The translations under genes were made by a program, and so were the position numbers. Below, one piece after another: positions 25,218 to 34,151 of a stretch of 64,000 nt of DNA. The notes under the pieces were generated by a model, which was not told the origin of the DNA, did no database searches, and was given only the letters and a program-made list of their open reading frames with translations. The DNA is from Streptomyces sp. NBC_01428 (lineage in GTDB: Bacteria > Actinomycetota > Actinomycetes > Streptomycetales > Streptomycetaceae). Each line of letters begins with the position of its first letter. Position 1 is the stretch's first letter. The stretch is from contig NZ_CP109499.1 in the NCBI RefSeq assembly GCF_036231965.1, forward strand, positions 5,828,001 through 5,892,000, in the 5' to 3' direction.

Positions 25218-27035
25218 CTACTCGACGGTGACCGACTTGGCCAGGTTGCGCGGCTTGTCGATGTCCCGGCCGAGCGCCAACGCCGTGTGGTAGGCGAGCA
25301 GTTGGAGCGGGATGCCCATCAGGATCGGGTCCAGCTCGTCCTCGTTCTTCGGGACGACGATCGTCTGGTCGGCCTTCTCCTGCTCCTGGTGCGCGACCGC
25401 GAGGATCTTGCCGCTGCGGGCCTTGATCTCCTCCAGCGCGGCGCGGTTCTTCTCCAGCAGGTCGTCGTCCGGGACGATCGCGACCGTGGGGAGCGCCGGC
25501 TCGATGAGGGCCAGCGGACCGTGCTTCAACTCCGAGGCCGGGTAGGCCTCGGCGTGGATGTACGAGACCTCCTTGAGCTTCAGGGAGGCCTCACGGGCCA
25601 CCGGGTAGCCCCGGACGCGGCCGATGAACAGCATCGAGCGGGCCTCGGCGTACTGCTCGGCCAGCTTTTTGATCTCGTCCTCGCGCTCCAGGATCTCGGA
25701 GATCTGCGCGGGCAGTTTGCGCAGGCCCTCGATGATCCGCTTGCCGTCGCGGACCGACAGGTCGCGGGTGCGGCCGAGGTGCAGGGCGAGCAGCGCGAAC
25801 GCCACCGTGGTGTTGGTGAAGCACTTCGTCGAGACGACGCAGACCTCGGGGCCCGCGTGGACGTACATGCCGCCGTCCGCCTCGCGGGCGATCGCGGAGC
25901 CGACGACGTTGACCACGCCGAGCACCCGCGCGCCCTTGCGCTTCAGTTCCTGCACGGCGGCGAGCACGTCGTACGTCTCACCGGACTGGGAGACGGCGAC
26001 GTACAGGGTGTCGGGGTCGACGACCGCGTTGCGGTAGCGGAACTCGGAGGCCGGCTCGGCGTCCGCGGGGATGCGGGCCAGCTCCTCGATCATCTGGGCG
26101 CCGATCATGCCCGCGTGGTACGAGGTGCCGCAGCCGAGGATCTTCACCCGGCGGATCTGGCGCGCCTCGCGGGCGTCCAGGTTCAGGCCGCCGAGGTGGA
26201 CCGTCGAGAACCGGTCGTCGATCCGGCCGCGCAGCACCCGGTCGACGGCCTCGGCCTGCTCGTGGATCTCCTTGTGCATGTACGTGTCGTGGCCGCCCAT
26301 GTCGTACGACGCGGCCTCCCACTCCACGGTGGTCGGCTCGGACGTCGTCCGGGTGCCCTCGGTGGTGTAGGTCCGGAAGTCGTCGGCCTTGAGGGTGGCC
26401 ATCTCGCCGTCGTCGAGGGTGACGATCTGGCGGGTGTGGGTGACCAGCGCGGCGATGTCCGAGGCGACGAACATCTCCTTCTCGCCGATGCCGAGCACGA
26501 CGGGGGAGCCGTTGCGCGCCACCACGATGCGGTCGGGGAAGTCGGCGTGCATCACGGCGATGCCGTAGGTGCCCTCGATGACCCGCAGGGTCTCGCGGAC
26601 CTTGTCCTCCAGCTTCTCCTGCTGGGACCGGGCGATGAGGTGGGTGAGGACCTCGGTGTCGGTCTCGGAGAGGAACTCGACGCCGTCCGCCTCCAGCTTC
26701 TTGCGCAGGTCGGAGGCGTTGTCGATGATGCCGTTGTGGACGACGGCGACCGAGCTGTCGGCCGACATGTGGGGGTGCGCGTTCACGTCGGAGGGGGCGC
26801 CGTGCGTGGCCCAGCGGGTGTGGGCGATACCGGTGGTGCCGGCGAACCGCTTGGGGACCTTGGCCTCCAGGTCACGGACCCGGCCCTTGGCCTTGACCAT
26901 CTTCAGACCGGCGGCCTTCGGGGAGGTCACGACGATGCCCGCCGAGTCGTAGCCGCGGTACTCCAGGCGCTGCAGGCCCTCCAGGAGCAGCGGCGCCACG
27001 TCACGCCTGCCGATGTATCCGACGATTCCGCACAT
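25218..27035 (-). CDS. glmS: Glutamine-fructose-6-phosphate aminotransferase
   Basis: 605-aa cytoplasmic enzyme making glucosamine-6-phosphate from fructose-6-phosphate and glutamine, the first step to UDP-GlcNAc for cell wall. It starts MCGIVGYIG, so Cys2 becomes the N-terminal nucleophile of the glutaminase domain (about 2-240). Two SIS isomerase domains follow (about 285-430 and 455-595; CGTSYHAG and SQSGET), and the protein ends with the typical KPRNLAKSVTVE. Streptomycetes usually carry more than one glmS. I saw no ribozyme-like leader. It is 13 bp downstream of a conserved small gene, likely one transcript. Confidence 0.97.
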   Translation of the reverse strand: MCGIVGYIGRRDVAPLLLEGLQRLEYRGYDSAGIVVTSPKAAGLKMVKAKGRVRDLEAKVPKRFAGTTGIAHTRWATHGAPSDVNAHPHMSADSSVAVVHNGIIDNASDLRKKLEADGVEFLSETDTEVLTHLIARSQQEKLEDKVRETLRVIEGTYGIAVMHADFPDRIVVARNGSPVVLGIGEKEMFVASDIAALVTHTRQIVTLDDGEMATLKADDFRTYTTEGTRTTSEPTTVEWEAASYDMGGHDTYMHKEIHEQAEAVDRVLRGRIDDRFSTVHLGGLNLDAREARQIRRVKILGCGTSYHAGMIGAQMIEELARIPADAEPASEFRYRNAVVDPDTLYVAVSQSGETYDVLAAVQELKRKGARVLGVVNVVGSAIAREADGGMYVHAGPEVCVVSTKCFTNTTVAFALLALHLGRTRDLSVRDGKRIIEGLRKLPAQISEILEREDEIKKLAEQYAEARSMLFIGRVRGYPVAREASLKLKEVSYIHAEAYPASELKHGPLALIEPALPTVAIVPDDDLLEKNRAALEEIKARSGKILAVAHQEQEKADQTIVVPKNEDELDPILMGIPLQLLAYHTALALGRDIDKPRNLAKSVTVE

Positions 27036-27048
27036 ATATACGTATTCC

Positions 27049-27306
27049 TCAGCCGTAGACGATGCGGCGCAGCTGCCGGAGGCTGAGCTCGGGCGGCGCG
27101 ACCGCGCGGTACTTCAGGTCCGCCTCGATCCGATCGAAGATCGTCGCGTTCACCAGGCCCTGTGCCTGGAGTTCGCGGTGGCGGCGACGGACGTACTCCT
27201 CGGTCGTCTCGTCGAACCAGGCGAGCACGTCCTGGACCACACGCAGCGCCTCGCCCCGGCTCAGGGGCGTGGACCGCGTCAGATGATCAACAAGTTCGTC
27301 GTGCAC
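27049..27306 (-). CDS. Conserved small protein upstream of glmS
   Basis: 85-aa soluble helical protein (HDELVDHLTRSTPLSRGEALRVV... ending SLRQLRRIVYG), conserved in this position in streptomycetes as far as I recall. It is rich in charged helices (DETTEEYVRRRHRELQ) and may be a small DNA- or protein-binding regulator; no catalytic motif is visible. A GTG at 27306 with AGGA 7 bases upstream is the best start; longer in-frame starts lack a ribosome site and enter the palindromic promoter element. The gap to glmS is 13 bp. Confidence 0.75.
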   Translation of the reverse strand: MHDELVDHLTRSTPLSRGEALRVVQDVLAWFDETTEEYVRRRHRELQAQGLVNATIFDRIEADLKYRAVAPPELSLRQLRRIVYG

Positions 27307-27347
27307 CCGTTGATCCTGGGGTACCGGAAGGCGATTCGCAAGAATCC

Positions 27348-27363
27348 TGCCCGATATCGGGCA
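27348..27363. promoter_or_regulatory. 16-bp perfect palindrome in a divergent promoter
   Basis: TGCCCGATATCGGGCA is a perfect inverted repeat without spacer, located between the divergent small gene/glmS operon (start 27306) and the phosphoesterase gene (start 27456). Its position and symmetry fit an operator for a dimeric regulator. I do not know the cognate protein. Confidence 0.55.
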
Positions 27364-27455
27364 AGGGGTTGTTGAAACTCTTATGGACCGCTGTTTGCAC
27401 GCTGTCCATCCGGCGTCTTGCGCCCCGTCGATTGCCGAGAGCAACTTCTGGAGCC

Positions 27456-29042
27456 ATGGACACTCCACGCATGGGCGTACCCGAGCGGCTCGCCGAGAAC
27501 ATGAGCATGGCCGAGCAGCACGAGTACCTGCGCGCCAGGTTCTCCCGGCGCAACATGATCAGAGGCGGCGCCGTGACCCTCGGCGCCGTCGCCGGCGGCG
27601 CCTTCGTGCCCGCCGCCGTGGCACAGGCGGCGGTCCCGGCGCGGCGGACCTCCGCCCCCGCCCCGACGGAGAAGGTCGACGGCGCGCTCGTCGCCCCCTT
27701 CGGACGCCACCTCGCCTTCGGCAACGACCCGCGCACCGAGATGACCGTCTCCTGGCAGGTGCCGACCGCGGTGAGCCGCCCCTACATCCGCATCGGCGCC
27801 CACCCCTGGGACCTCTCCCGCAAGATCGACGCCGAGGTCCGCACCCTCTACACCCCGGCCGGCGTGGGCGCGAGCGGCGACCACACCCAGTACTACCTGC
27901 ACGCCAGACTCACCCACCTGCGCCCCGGGAAGACGTACTACTACGGCGTCGGCCACGCGGGCTTCGACCCCGCCGCGCCCCACCTCCTCGGCACGCTCGG
28001 CACCTTCACCACCGCGCCCGACCGCGCCGAGCCCTTCACCTTCACCGCCTTCGGCGACGAGGGCGTCGGCTACCACGGCCTCGCCAACGACGCCCTGCTG
28101 CTCGCCCAGAACCCGGCCTTCCACCTGCACGCCGGCGACATCGCGTACGCGGACCCGTCCGGCGCGGGCAAGAAGGAGGACACCGGCTTCGACTCGCGCA
28201 TCTGGGACCAGTTCCTCGCCCAGACCGAGACCGTCGCCAAGCAGGTCCCCTGGATGCCCGCCTACGGCAACCACGACATGGAGGCCTGGTACTCGCCCAA
28301 CGGGTACGGCGGCGAGGAGGCCCGCTGGACGCTGCCCGACAACGGCCCCGACAAGGCCAACCTGCCCGGCGTCTACTCCTTCGTCCACGGCAACACGGCG
28401 ATCATCTCGCTGGACGCCAACGACATCTCCTTCGAGATCCCGGCCAACCTCGGCATCTCCGGCGGCACCCAGACGAAGTGGCTGGAGACCCAGCTCAAGA
28501 AGTACCGGGCCGCGCGGGACATCGACTTCGTCGTGGTCTTCTTCCACCACTGCGCGTACTGCACCTCCACGGCGCACGCCTCGGAGGGGGGCGTGCGACA
28601 GGAGTGGGTGCCGCTGTTCGAGAAGTACACCGTCGACCTGGTGATCAACGGCCACAACCACCAGTACGAGCGCACCGACGTCATCAAGAACAACGCGGTC
28701 ACCAAGAAGCTCCCGATCGGCGGCACCGCCTACCCGGAGACCGACGGCGTCGTCTACGTCACGGCGGGCGCGGCCGGCCGCAGCCTCTACGCCTTCACCG
28801 CCCCCGAGTCCTACGAGGGCAAGGAGAACGAGGTCGAGTCCGTCGCCTCCTTCGTCAACCTGAAGGACGGCAAGCAGAACGAGACGGTCACCTGGTCGCG
28901 CGTGCGCTACCTCAACTACTCGTTCCTGCGCGTCGACGTCACGCCGGCCTCCCGGGGCCGCCTGGCCACCCTGAAGGTCCGCGGCATCGCCGAGACCGGC
29001 GCCGAGGTCGACCACTTCACGGTCGCCCGCCGGGCCAAGTAG
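27456..29042 (+). CDS. Tat-exported purple-acid-phosphatase-like metallophosphoesterase
   Basis: 528-aa exported phosphoesterase. The N-terminus has a twin-arginine motif (FSRRNMIRGG) before a hydrophobic stretch ending VAQAA, so it is folded before export. A fibronectin-like domain (about 75-185: RTEMTVSWQVPT...TYYYGVGH) precedes the dimetal catalytic domain (about 195-470). The metal ligands are in AFGDEGVG, LHAGDIAYAD, AYGNHDME, VFFHHCAY and NGHNHQYER, the purple acid phosphatase order. It likely releases phosphate from organic phosphomonoesters outside the cell. No PHO box was identified. The start ATG at 27456 is followed by a second Met at 27471. Confidence 0.92.
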   Translation: MDTPRMGVPERLAENMSMAEQHEYLRARFSRRNMIRGGAVTLGAVAGGAFVPAAVAQAAVPARRTSAPAPTEKVDGALVAPFGRHLAFGNDPRTEMTVSWQVPTAVSRPYIRIGAHPWDLSRKIDAEVRTLYTPAGVGASGDHTQYYLHARLTHLRPGKTYYYGVGHAGFDPAAPHLLGTLGTFTTAPDRAEPFTFTAFGDEGVGYHGLANDALLLAQNPAFHLHAGDIAYADPSGAGKKEDTGFDSRIWDQFLAQTETVAKQVPWMPAYGNHDMEAWYSPNGYGGEEARWTLPDNGPDKANLPGVYSFVHGNTAIISLDANDISFEIPANLGISGGTQTKWLETQLKKYRAARDIDFVVVFFHHCAYCTSTAHASEGGVRQEWVPLFEKYTVDLVINGHNHQYERTDVIKNNAVTKKLPIGGTAYPETDGVVYVTAGAAGRSLYAFTAPESYEGKENEVESVASFVNLKDGKQNETVTWSRVRYLNYSFLRVDVTPASRGRLATLKVRGIAETGAEVDHFTVARRAK

Positions 29043-29126
29043 ACGCCCCCGAAGGCCCCATACACCCCGAGCGCCGGGGGTACGGCCGACGGCCCCGCGA
29101 GCGGGCGGTCCTCGACACGTCTGTCC

Positions 29127-30017
29127 TCACAGGCGTTTGAGGACCGCCTGCTTGGCCAGCGCGAACTCCTCCTCGGTCAGGACGCCCTCCCGGCGCAGCT
29201 CGCCCAGTTCCCTGAGCCTGCGCAGCAGGGCGTCGTGATCGGCCTCGGCCGCGGGCGCGGGGATCGCGGCCCGGTCCGCTCCCGCGGCCGGCAGCGCGGC
29301 CTCCTCGGGCACGGACACCGCCGGATGCGGCAGCCGCGCCTGCACCGCCGCGGCGATCAGCGCCATCAGCGGATCCTTCTTGAAGCCCCACAGCTCCACC
29401 GAGTTGGGGTCGTACTTCGGCGGCGCCTTCGTCTCCGCGCCCCGCACGGAAAAGCGCAGACAGCCGTTCTCCAGACCCACCGCCGGATGCCACTCGACGG
29501 CCGTGATGTCGCCGAGGGCGAGCGTGCGCGCACCGGCCGCCGACTTCGCCTCCTCCGTCTTCCAGTTCCAGTCCAGGCGTACGGACTCCCCGTCGAAGGT
29601 CGCCGTGCCGTCACCGGCGGAGGCGGACAGCGGGACCGCGGGACCGGGCAGCAGAAAACCGTCGACCGGCCCCGCGGGCACCTCGTCGAGCAGCAGCGCG
29701 TTCCGCACCTCGTCCACGAAGTACTCGGCGACGCCGAATCGGTCCGCCTCGACCGTCAGCTGGTACGGATCGTTCGGCTCGCCGAGCTTGCCGCCCGTCG
29801 CCTGGAGCAGGGGGTCCGCGCCGTCCCGCAGCCGCAGCCTCAGCCGCCCCGCCTTCTTTCCCTGCTCCAGCGAGACACCCGCCAACGCCCCCAGCGGAAC
29901 GGCGAGTTCGCCCAGTTCCTTGCGCAGCAGGCCGACGTTCCTGTCCCGTCCCGGGGTCAGCCGCAGCGCGTCGCCGTCGAAGACCCAGGTGCCGTCCCGC
30001 TGGATGATTTCCGCCAT
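29127..30017 (-). CDS. DUF4429 protein with C-terminal SHOCT domain
   Basis: 296-aa cytoplasmic protein with two tandem DUF4429 units (about 1-115 and 130-235; GTWVFDGDALRL and GTATFDGESVRLDWNW mark equivalent starts). The C-terminal SHOCT-like helix pair (LLRRLRELGELRREGVLTEEEFALAKQAVLKRL) is a short oligomerisation module. Function is unknown. The start ATG at 30017 is clear and no signal peptide is present. It is divergent from the hexosaminidase gene and shares its promoter region with the dre site, so it could be co-regulated by DasR. Confidence 0.88.
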   Translation of the reverse strand: MAEIIQRDGTWVFDGDALRLTPGRDRNVGLLRKELGELAVPLGALAGVSLEQGKKAGRLRLRLRDGADPLLQATGGKLGEPNDPYQLTVEADRFGVAEYFVDEVRNALLLDEVPAGPVDGFLLPGPAVPLSASAGDGTATFDGESVRLDWNWKTEEAKSAAGARTLALGDITAVEWHPAVGLENGCLRFSVRGAETKAPPKYDPNSVELWGFKKDPLMALIAAAVQARLPHPAVSVPEEAALPAAGADRAAIPAPAAEADHDALLRRLRELGELRREGVLTEEEFALAKQAVLKRL

Positions 30018-30048
30018 GAAGGGGATTGTTCCACCGCGACTGCGGGAG

Positions 30049-30064
30049 AGTGGTCTCGACCAAT
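30049..30064 (+). promoter_or_regulatory. DasR-type (dre) operator
   Basis: AGTGGTCTCGACCAAT matches 14 of 16 positions of the consensus A(C/G)TGGTCTAGACCA(C/G)T with perfect TGGTC/GACCA arms. It lies 71 bp before the hexosaminidase start and 32 bp before the divergent DUF4429 gene. The DasR regulon covers chitin and N-acetylglucosamine use, which fits a secreted hexosaminidase. Confidence 0.82.
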
Positions 30065-30134
30065 TCGACGGCACGGTGAGCGGCCCGCCCCCGGGGCCGC
30101 TCGGAGCCCGTGCCGGGCATCGATGGGAGCGCAT

Positions 30135-31739
30135 GTGAGACAGCACCACCGAACGCCCCGCCTTCTCGGAACACTGCTGCTCGTCGCCGCGGCCGGCCTC
30201 TCCCTCTCCGGAGCCGCCCCGACCGCACCGGCCGCACCGGCCACCCCCTCCACCCCCACCCCCCTCGGCCGGGTCGTCCCCGCCCCCGCCTCCGTCGACC
30301 CGGGCGGATCCCCGTACCGCGTCACCCGGGACACCCGCATCCGCGTCGACGACTCCCGCGCCGTCCGCGCGGTCGGCGCCTACCTCGCGGACGTCCTGCG
30401 GCCCTCCACCGGCTACCCGCTCCCCGTCACCGCCCACGGCGACGGACAGATCCGACTGCGACTCGGCGGCAAGGGACTCGGCGAGGAGGGCTACCGCCTC
30501 GTCAGCGGCAGGTCGGGCGTCACCATCACCGCCGGCCGCCCCGCCGGCCTCTTCCACGGCGTCCAGACCCTGCGCCAGCTGCTCCCCGCCGCCGTCGAGA
30601 AGAACACCGTCCAGTCCGGACCCTGGCCGATCGCCGGCGGCACCGTCACGGACACCCCGCGCTACGGCTACCGCGGCGCCATGCTCGACGTCTCCCGCCA
30701 CTTCTTCACCGTCGCCCAGGTCGAGCGCTACATCGACGAACTCGCCCTCTACAAGGTCAACAAGCTGCATCTGCACCTCAGCGACGACCAGGGCTGGCGC
30801 ATCGCCCTCGACTCCTGGCCGCGCCTCGCCACCCACGGCGGCTCCACCCAGGTCGGCGGCGGACCCGGCGGCTTCTACACCAAGGCCGACTACCGCCGGA
30901 TCGTCCGCTACGCCGCCTCCCGCTACCTGGAGGTCGTCCCGGAGATCGACATGCCCGGGCACACCAACGCCGCGCTCGCCTCGTACGCGCGGCTGAACTG
31001 CGACGGGGTCGCGCCACCGCTCTACACCGGCACCGAGGTCGGCTTCAGCTCGCTGTGCGTGAACAAGCCGGTGACGTACGACTTCGTGGACGACGTCCTC
31101 CGCGAACTGGCCGCCCTCACCCCGGGGAAGTACCTCCACATCGGCGGCGACGAGGCCCACTCCACCAGCCACGCCGACTACGTGACCTTCATGGACAAGG
31201 TGCAGCCGCTCGTCGCCAAGTACGGCAAGAAGGTGATCGGCTGGCACCAGCTGACCGGAGCCACCCCGGCGAAGGGCGCCATCGCGCAGTACTGGGGGCT
31301 CGACGACACCGACGACGCCGAGAAGGCGCAGGTCGCCCGGGCCGCGCAGAACGGCACCGGCATCGTCCTGTCGCCCGCCGACCGGCTGTACCTCGACATG
31401 AAGTACACCGCCGACACCCCGCTCGGCCAGGACTGGGCCGGACTCGTCGAGGTGCGCAGGGCGTACGACTGGGATCCGGGCGGCTACCTCGCCGGCGTGC
31501 CCGCATCGGCCGTCAGGGGCGTCGAGGCGCCGCTGTGGACGGAGACCCTCGCGAGCTCCGCCGACATCGACGTCATGGCCTTCCCGAGGCTGCCCGGCGC
31601 CGCCGAACTCGGCTGGTCGCCCGCGTCGACGCACGACTGGGACACCTACAAGGTGCGCCTCGCCGCGCAGGCCCCCCGCTGGGACGCGCTCGGGATCGGC
31701 TACTACCGCTCGCCCCAGGTCCCCTGGCCCGCCGGCTGA
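30135..31739 (+). CDS. Secreted GH20 beta-N-acetylhexosaminidase
   Basis: 534-aa exported enzyme that removes terminal GlcNAc from chito-oligosaccharides, complementing the chitinase at 10632. A signal peptide (RTPRLLGTLLLVAAAGLSLSG) is followed by a Pro/Thr-rich stretch, a GH20b-like N-terminal domain (about 45-170) and the GH20 barrel (about 170-510). The catalytic pair is D339-E340 in HIGGDEAHS, typical of substrate-assisted catalysis. The start is a GTG at 30135 with GGGAG 5 bases upstream; ATG 30123 is the alternative. A dre site lies 71 bp upstream. Confidence 0.95.
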   Translation: MRQHHRTPRLLGTLLLVAAAGLSLSGAAPTAPAAPATPSTPTPLGRVVPAPASVDPGGSPYRVTRDTRIRVDDSRAVRAVGAYLADVLRPSTGYPLPVTAHGDGQIRLRLGGKGLGEEGYRLVSGRSGVTITAGRPAGLFHGVQTLRQLLPAAVEKNTVQSGPWPIAGGTVTDTPRYGYRGAMLDVSRHFFTVAQVERYIDELALYKVNKLHLHLSDDQGWRIALDSWPRLATHGGSTQVGGGPGGFYTKADYRRIVRYAASRYLEVVPEIDMPGHTNAALASYARLNCDGVAPPLYTGTEVGFSSLCVNKPVTYDFVDDVLRELAALTPGKYLHIGGDEAHSTSHADYVTFMDKVQPLVAKYGKKVIGWHQLTGATPAKGAIAQYWGLDDTDDAEKAQVARAAQNGTGIVLSPADRLYLDMKYTADTPLGQDWAGLVEVRRAYDWDPGGYLAGVPASAVRGVEAPLWTETLASSADIDVMAFPRLPGAAELGWSPASTHDWDTYKVRLAAQAPRWDALGIGYYRSPQVPWPAG

Positions 31740-31766
31740 ACCGCACGCCCCGGCCCGACATGCGAC

Positions 31767-31798
31767 GGGCGCCCCGGAGGACCGTCTCCGGGGCGCCC
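31767..31798. terminator. Bidirectional hairpin terminator, hexosaminidase / desD
   Basis: The perfect 13-bp stem GGGCGCCCCGGAG/CTCCGGGGCGCCC with a 6-base loop lies between two convergent genes. Confidence 0.85.
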
Positions 31799-31830
31799 GC
31801 CCGTGTGTGGGGCTCCCGGGAGCCCGGTGC

Positions 31831-33603
31831 TCAGAACCCGGCGATCGGGTTCTTCAGGGTGCCGATCAGCTGGAGCGCGCCCGACGGGTCCGCCAGGTCC
31901 ACCATCTGCCGGTTGTCCCGCAGCTGGAGCCGGTTGAGACAGGACAGCGCGAACTCGGGGGCGAACAGGTCGTACTGCCGGAACCTGTCCTCCAGTTCGG
32001 GCGTCGCCTCCTGATAGGCACGCACCGACTCGGCGACCGTGCGCCAGAAGTCGTCCTCGTCGAGGAGGCCCTCGGCCGCCAACTGCGCCGCCAGGAAGCG
32101 GAAGTAGCAGTCGAAGACGTCCGTGAAGACGGACAGCAGCTTCTGGTCCTCGGGGACCTCGACACGGATGCGCTCGACCGCGGGCGGCAGCACCGCCTGC
32201 GGGTCCAGCACCGCGATCTCCTCGGCGATGTCCTTGTAGACCGCCCGCCGCACCGCCCCGTCCTCCAGCACCAGGATGACGTTCTCGCCGTGCGGCATGT
32301 AGACGAGGTCGTACGCGTAGAAGCTGTGCAGCAGCGGAGTGAGGTAGGCGCGCAGGTAGTCGCGCAGCCACTCCACCGGTGTCTGCCCCGACCGCTCGAT
32401 CAGCGCGCCCGCGAAGGACGCGCCCTCGTGGTCGACGTGCACGAGGGACGCCATCGTGGCGAGGCTCTCGCCCTCCTGGAGCGAGGACACCGGGCTCTCG
32501 CGCCACAGCGCGGCCAGCATCTTGCGGTACGGGGAGTACCGGTCGGTGGCGGCCTCGTACTCCAGATGCCGGTAGCCGACGGCGGCCCGCTCGCGGATGA
32601 TCGACAGACCCGTCGACTTCAGCACCGGGTCGTTCTCGATGAGCTGCGCCAGCCAGTCGTTGATGGCCGGGGTCGCCTCCATGTACGCCGCGGACAGACC
32701 GCGCATGAAGCCCATGTTGATGACGCTCAGCGCCGTCTTCACATAGTACTTCTCGGGGTGCGACGTGTTGAAGAACGTCCGGATCGACTGCTGCGCGAGG
32801 TACTCGTCGTCGCCCTCGCCGAGGCAGACCAGGTGGCGCTGGGCGACCTCGGCGGCGAAGGTCACGGACAGCTTGTTCCACCACTGCCAGGGGTGGACGG
32901 GGATGAGCAGGTAGTCCTCCGGGTCGAGCCCCTGCGCGGACAGCGTGCCGGCGAACCGCTCGACCGTCTCCGCGCCCAGCTCGTCCCGCACGAACGACTC
33001 GTACGCGATGCCGACACCGGCCGTGAACGCGGCCCGCGAGCGGTGCGCGGCCAGCCACACCAGCCGGACCGGGCTCGCGGTCTCGGGGGCGTAGGCGAGG
33101 TACTCGTGCACCCCGAAGCCGAGCCGCCCGTTGTTGGCGACGAAGCAGGGGTGGCCCTCGGTCATGCCGGTCTCGATGGCCTGGAAGCCGGCGCCCGCCA
33201 GCTCACGGACCGGGATCTGCGGCTTGGTGAGCTTGAAGCAGGTACCGGAGAGCGTGGAGGAGATCTCCTCCAGGTAGACCGGCAGGATCTCGTCGCTCAG
33301 CCCCAGCGACTCCTTCAGCTCGATGAAGAAGTCCAGCGCGGCCAGCGGGAGTTCGGCGCCGTCGCGGTGCCGGGTGATGGACTCGGCGTCCACCTGCCAG
33401 TGGTCCAGCGCGCGCCGGACGGCCGTGTAGCGGTAGCGGGTCTGTCCGTCGTCGCCGCGGACCTCGTACCGGCCGTCCGGCAGCAGCTCCGGGGTGATCA
33501 GCCGCTCGTGGGCGAACTCGGCGAGCGCCTTGCGGACGAGGAGGCGGTTGGCGGTGGCCCAGCGCTCGGGGGAGAGGTGGGCGACGCTGTCGGCGAGGGT
33601 CAT
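31831..33603 (-). CDS. desD: Desferrioxamine synthetase (NRPS-independent siderophore synthetase)
   Basis: 590-aa IucA/IucC-family enzyme that links and cyclises N-hydroxy-N-succinyl- or acetyl-cadaverine units to desferrioxamine E and B using ATP. Family hallmarks are HPWQWWNKL, SIRTFFNTSHPEKYYVKTALSV and, in the C-terminal FhuF-like part, YMPHGENVILVLEDG. Length is normal for the type C NIS synthetases. It overlaps desC by 4 bases (ATGA) and is the last gene of desABCD, followed by a strong terminator. Expression is expected only under iron limitation, via the box at 36919. Confidence 0.96.
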   Translation of the reverse strand: MTLADSVAHLSPERWATANRLLVRKALAEFAHERLITPELLPDGRYEVRGDDGQTRYRYTAVRRALDHWQVDAESITRHRDGAELPLAALDFFIELKESLGLSDEILPVYLEEISSTLSGTCFKLTKPQIPVRELAGAGFQAIETGMTEGHPCFVANNGRLGFGVHEYLAYAPETASPVRLVWLAAHRSRAAFTAGVGIAYESFVRDELGAETVERFAGTLSAQGLDPEDYLLIPVHPWQWWNKLSVTFAAEVAQRHLVCLGEGDDEYLAQQSIRTFFNTSHPEKYYVKTALSVINMGFMRGLSAAYMEATPAINDWLAQLIENDPVLKSTGLSIIRERAAVGYRHLEYEAATDRYSPYRKMLAALWRESPVSSLQEGESLATMASLVHVDHEGASFAGALIERSGQTPVEWLRDYLRAYLTPLLHSFYAYDLVYMPHGENVILVLEDGAVRRAVYKDIAEEIAVLDPQAVLPPAVERIRVEVPEDQKLLSVFTDVFDCYFRFLAAQLAAEGLLDEDDFWRTVAESVRAYQEATPELEDRFRQYDLFAPEFALSCLNRLQLRDNRQMVDLADPSGALQLIGTLKNPIAGF

Positions 33604-34151
33604 GCCGCCACCGCCTTCTCGAACCGCTCCCGGGTGCAGAAGCTCAGCAGCGCCTTCTTCTCCGGCTTCTGGATCTCCCGCTCCGGCACGAAGCCGACGG
33701 CCTCGTTCAGCGCGTGCACCGCCTTGTTGCCCACGTCGGGCTCCACGACGACCCGGCGGGTGGCCGGGTCGGCGAACAGGTCCTCCATCACCGCGGTGAT
33801 GACGGCACGCGTGAAGCCGTGCACGGGGGTGTCGCTCGGCGCGACCAGGAAGTGCATGCCGACGTCACCGGGTTCGGGCTCGTACAGGCCGACGAGTTCG
33901 ATGTACCGCGGGTCGTAGCGCTCCATCAGGAAGACGGGCTCGCCGTCCAGCAGACCGAGGTACGCGTGGTGGTGCTCGCTGGCCGCTATGGCGCTGTACT
34001 CGCGCTCCACGTCGTGCAGTTTCGCCTCCTGCATCATCCAGAAGGCGGCCTTCGGATGCGTCACCCAGCGGTGCAGCAGCGGGGCGTCCCCGACGGGGTC
34101 GAGGGGACGGATGTGGAACGTGCCGATGGCGGTGCGGGTGGGGGTGGTCAT
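33600..34151 (-). CDS. desC: Desferrioxamine acyltransferase (GNAT)
   Basis: 183-aa acyltransferase that adds a succinyl or acetyl group to N-hydroxycadaverine. It has the fold and motifs of siderophore GNATs (AFWMMQEAKL, YDPRYIELVGLYEPEPGDVGMHFLVAP, the IucB/RhbD type, and VVVEPDVGNKAVHALNEAVGF). Both ends overlap neighbours by 4 bases (desB ATGA desC, desC ATGA desD), so the operon is tightly coupled. The start is at 34151. Confidence 0.95.
   Translation of the reverse strand: MTTPTRTAIGTFHIRPLDPVGDAPLLHRWVTHPKAAFWMMQEAKLHDVEREYSAIAASEHHHAYLGLLDGEPVFLMERYDPRYIELVGLYEPEPGDVGMHFLVAPSDTPVHGFTRAVITAVMEDLFADPATRRVVVEPDVGNKAVHALNEAVGFVPEREIQKPEKKALLSFCTRERFEKAVAA

Noticed and set aside
25119..27086. 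Open frame of 655 codons on the plus strand
   Set aside because: It is the antisense of glmS, which is unambiguous from its N-terminal Cys and SIS domains.
25218..27306. glmS ribozyme or riboswitch upstream of glmS
   Set aside because: The 13-bp gap to the upstream gene and the short leader leave no room for the conserved ribozyme core, which is typical of Firmicutes.
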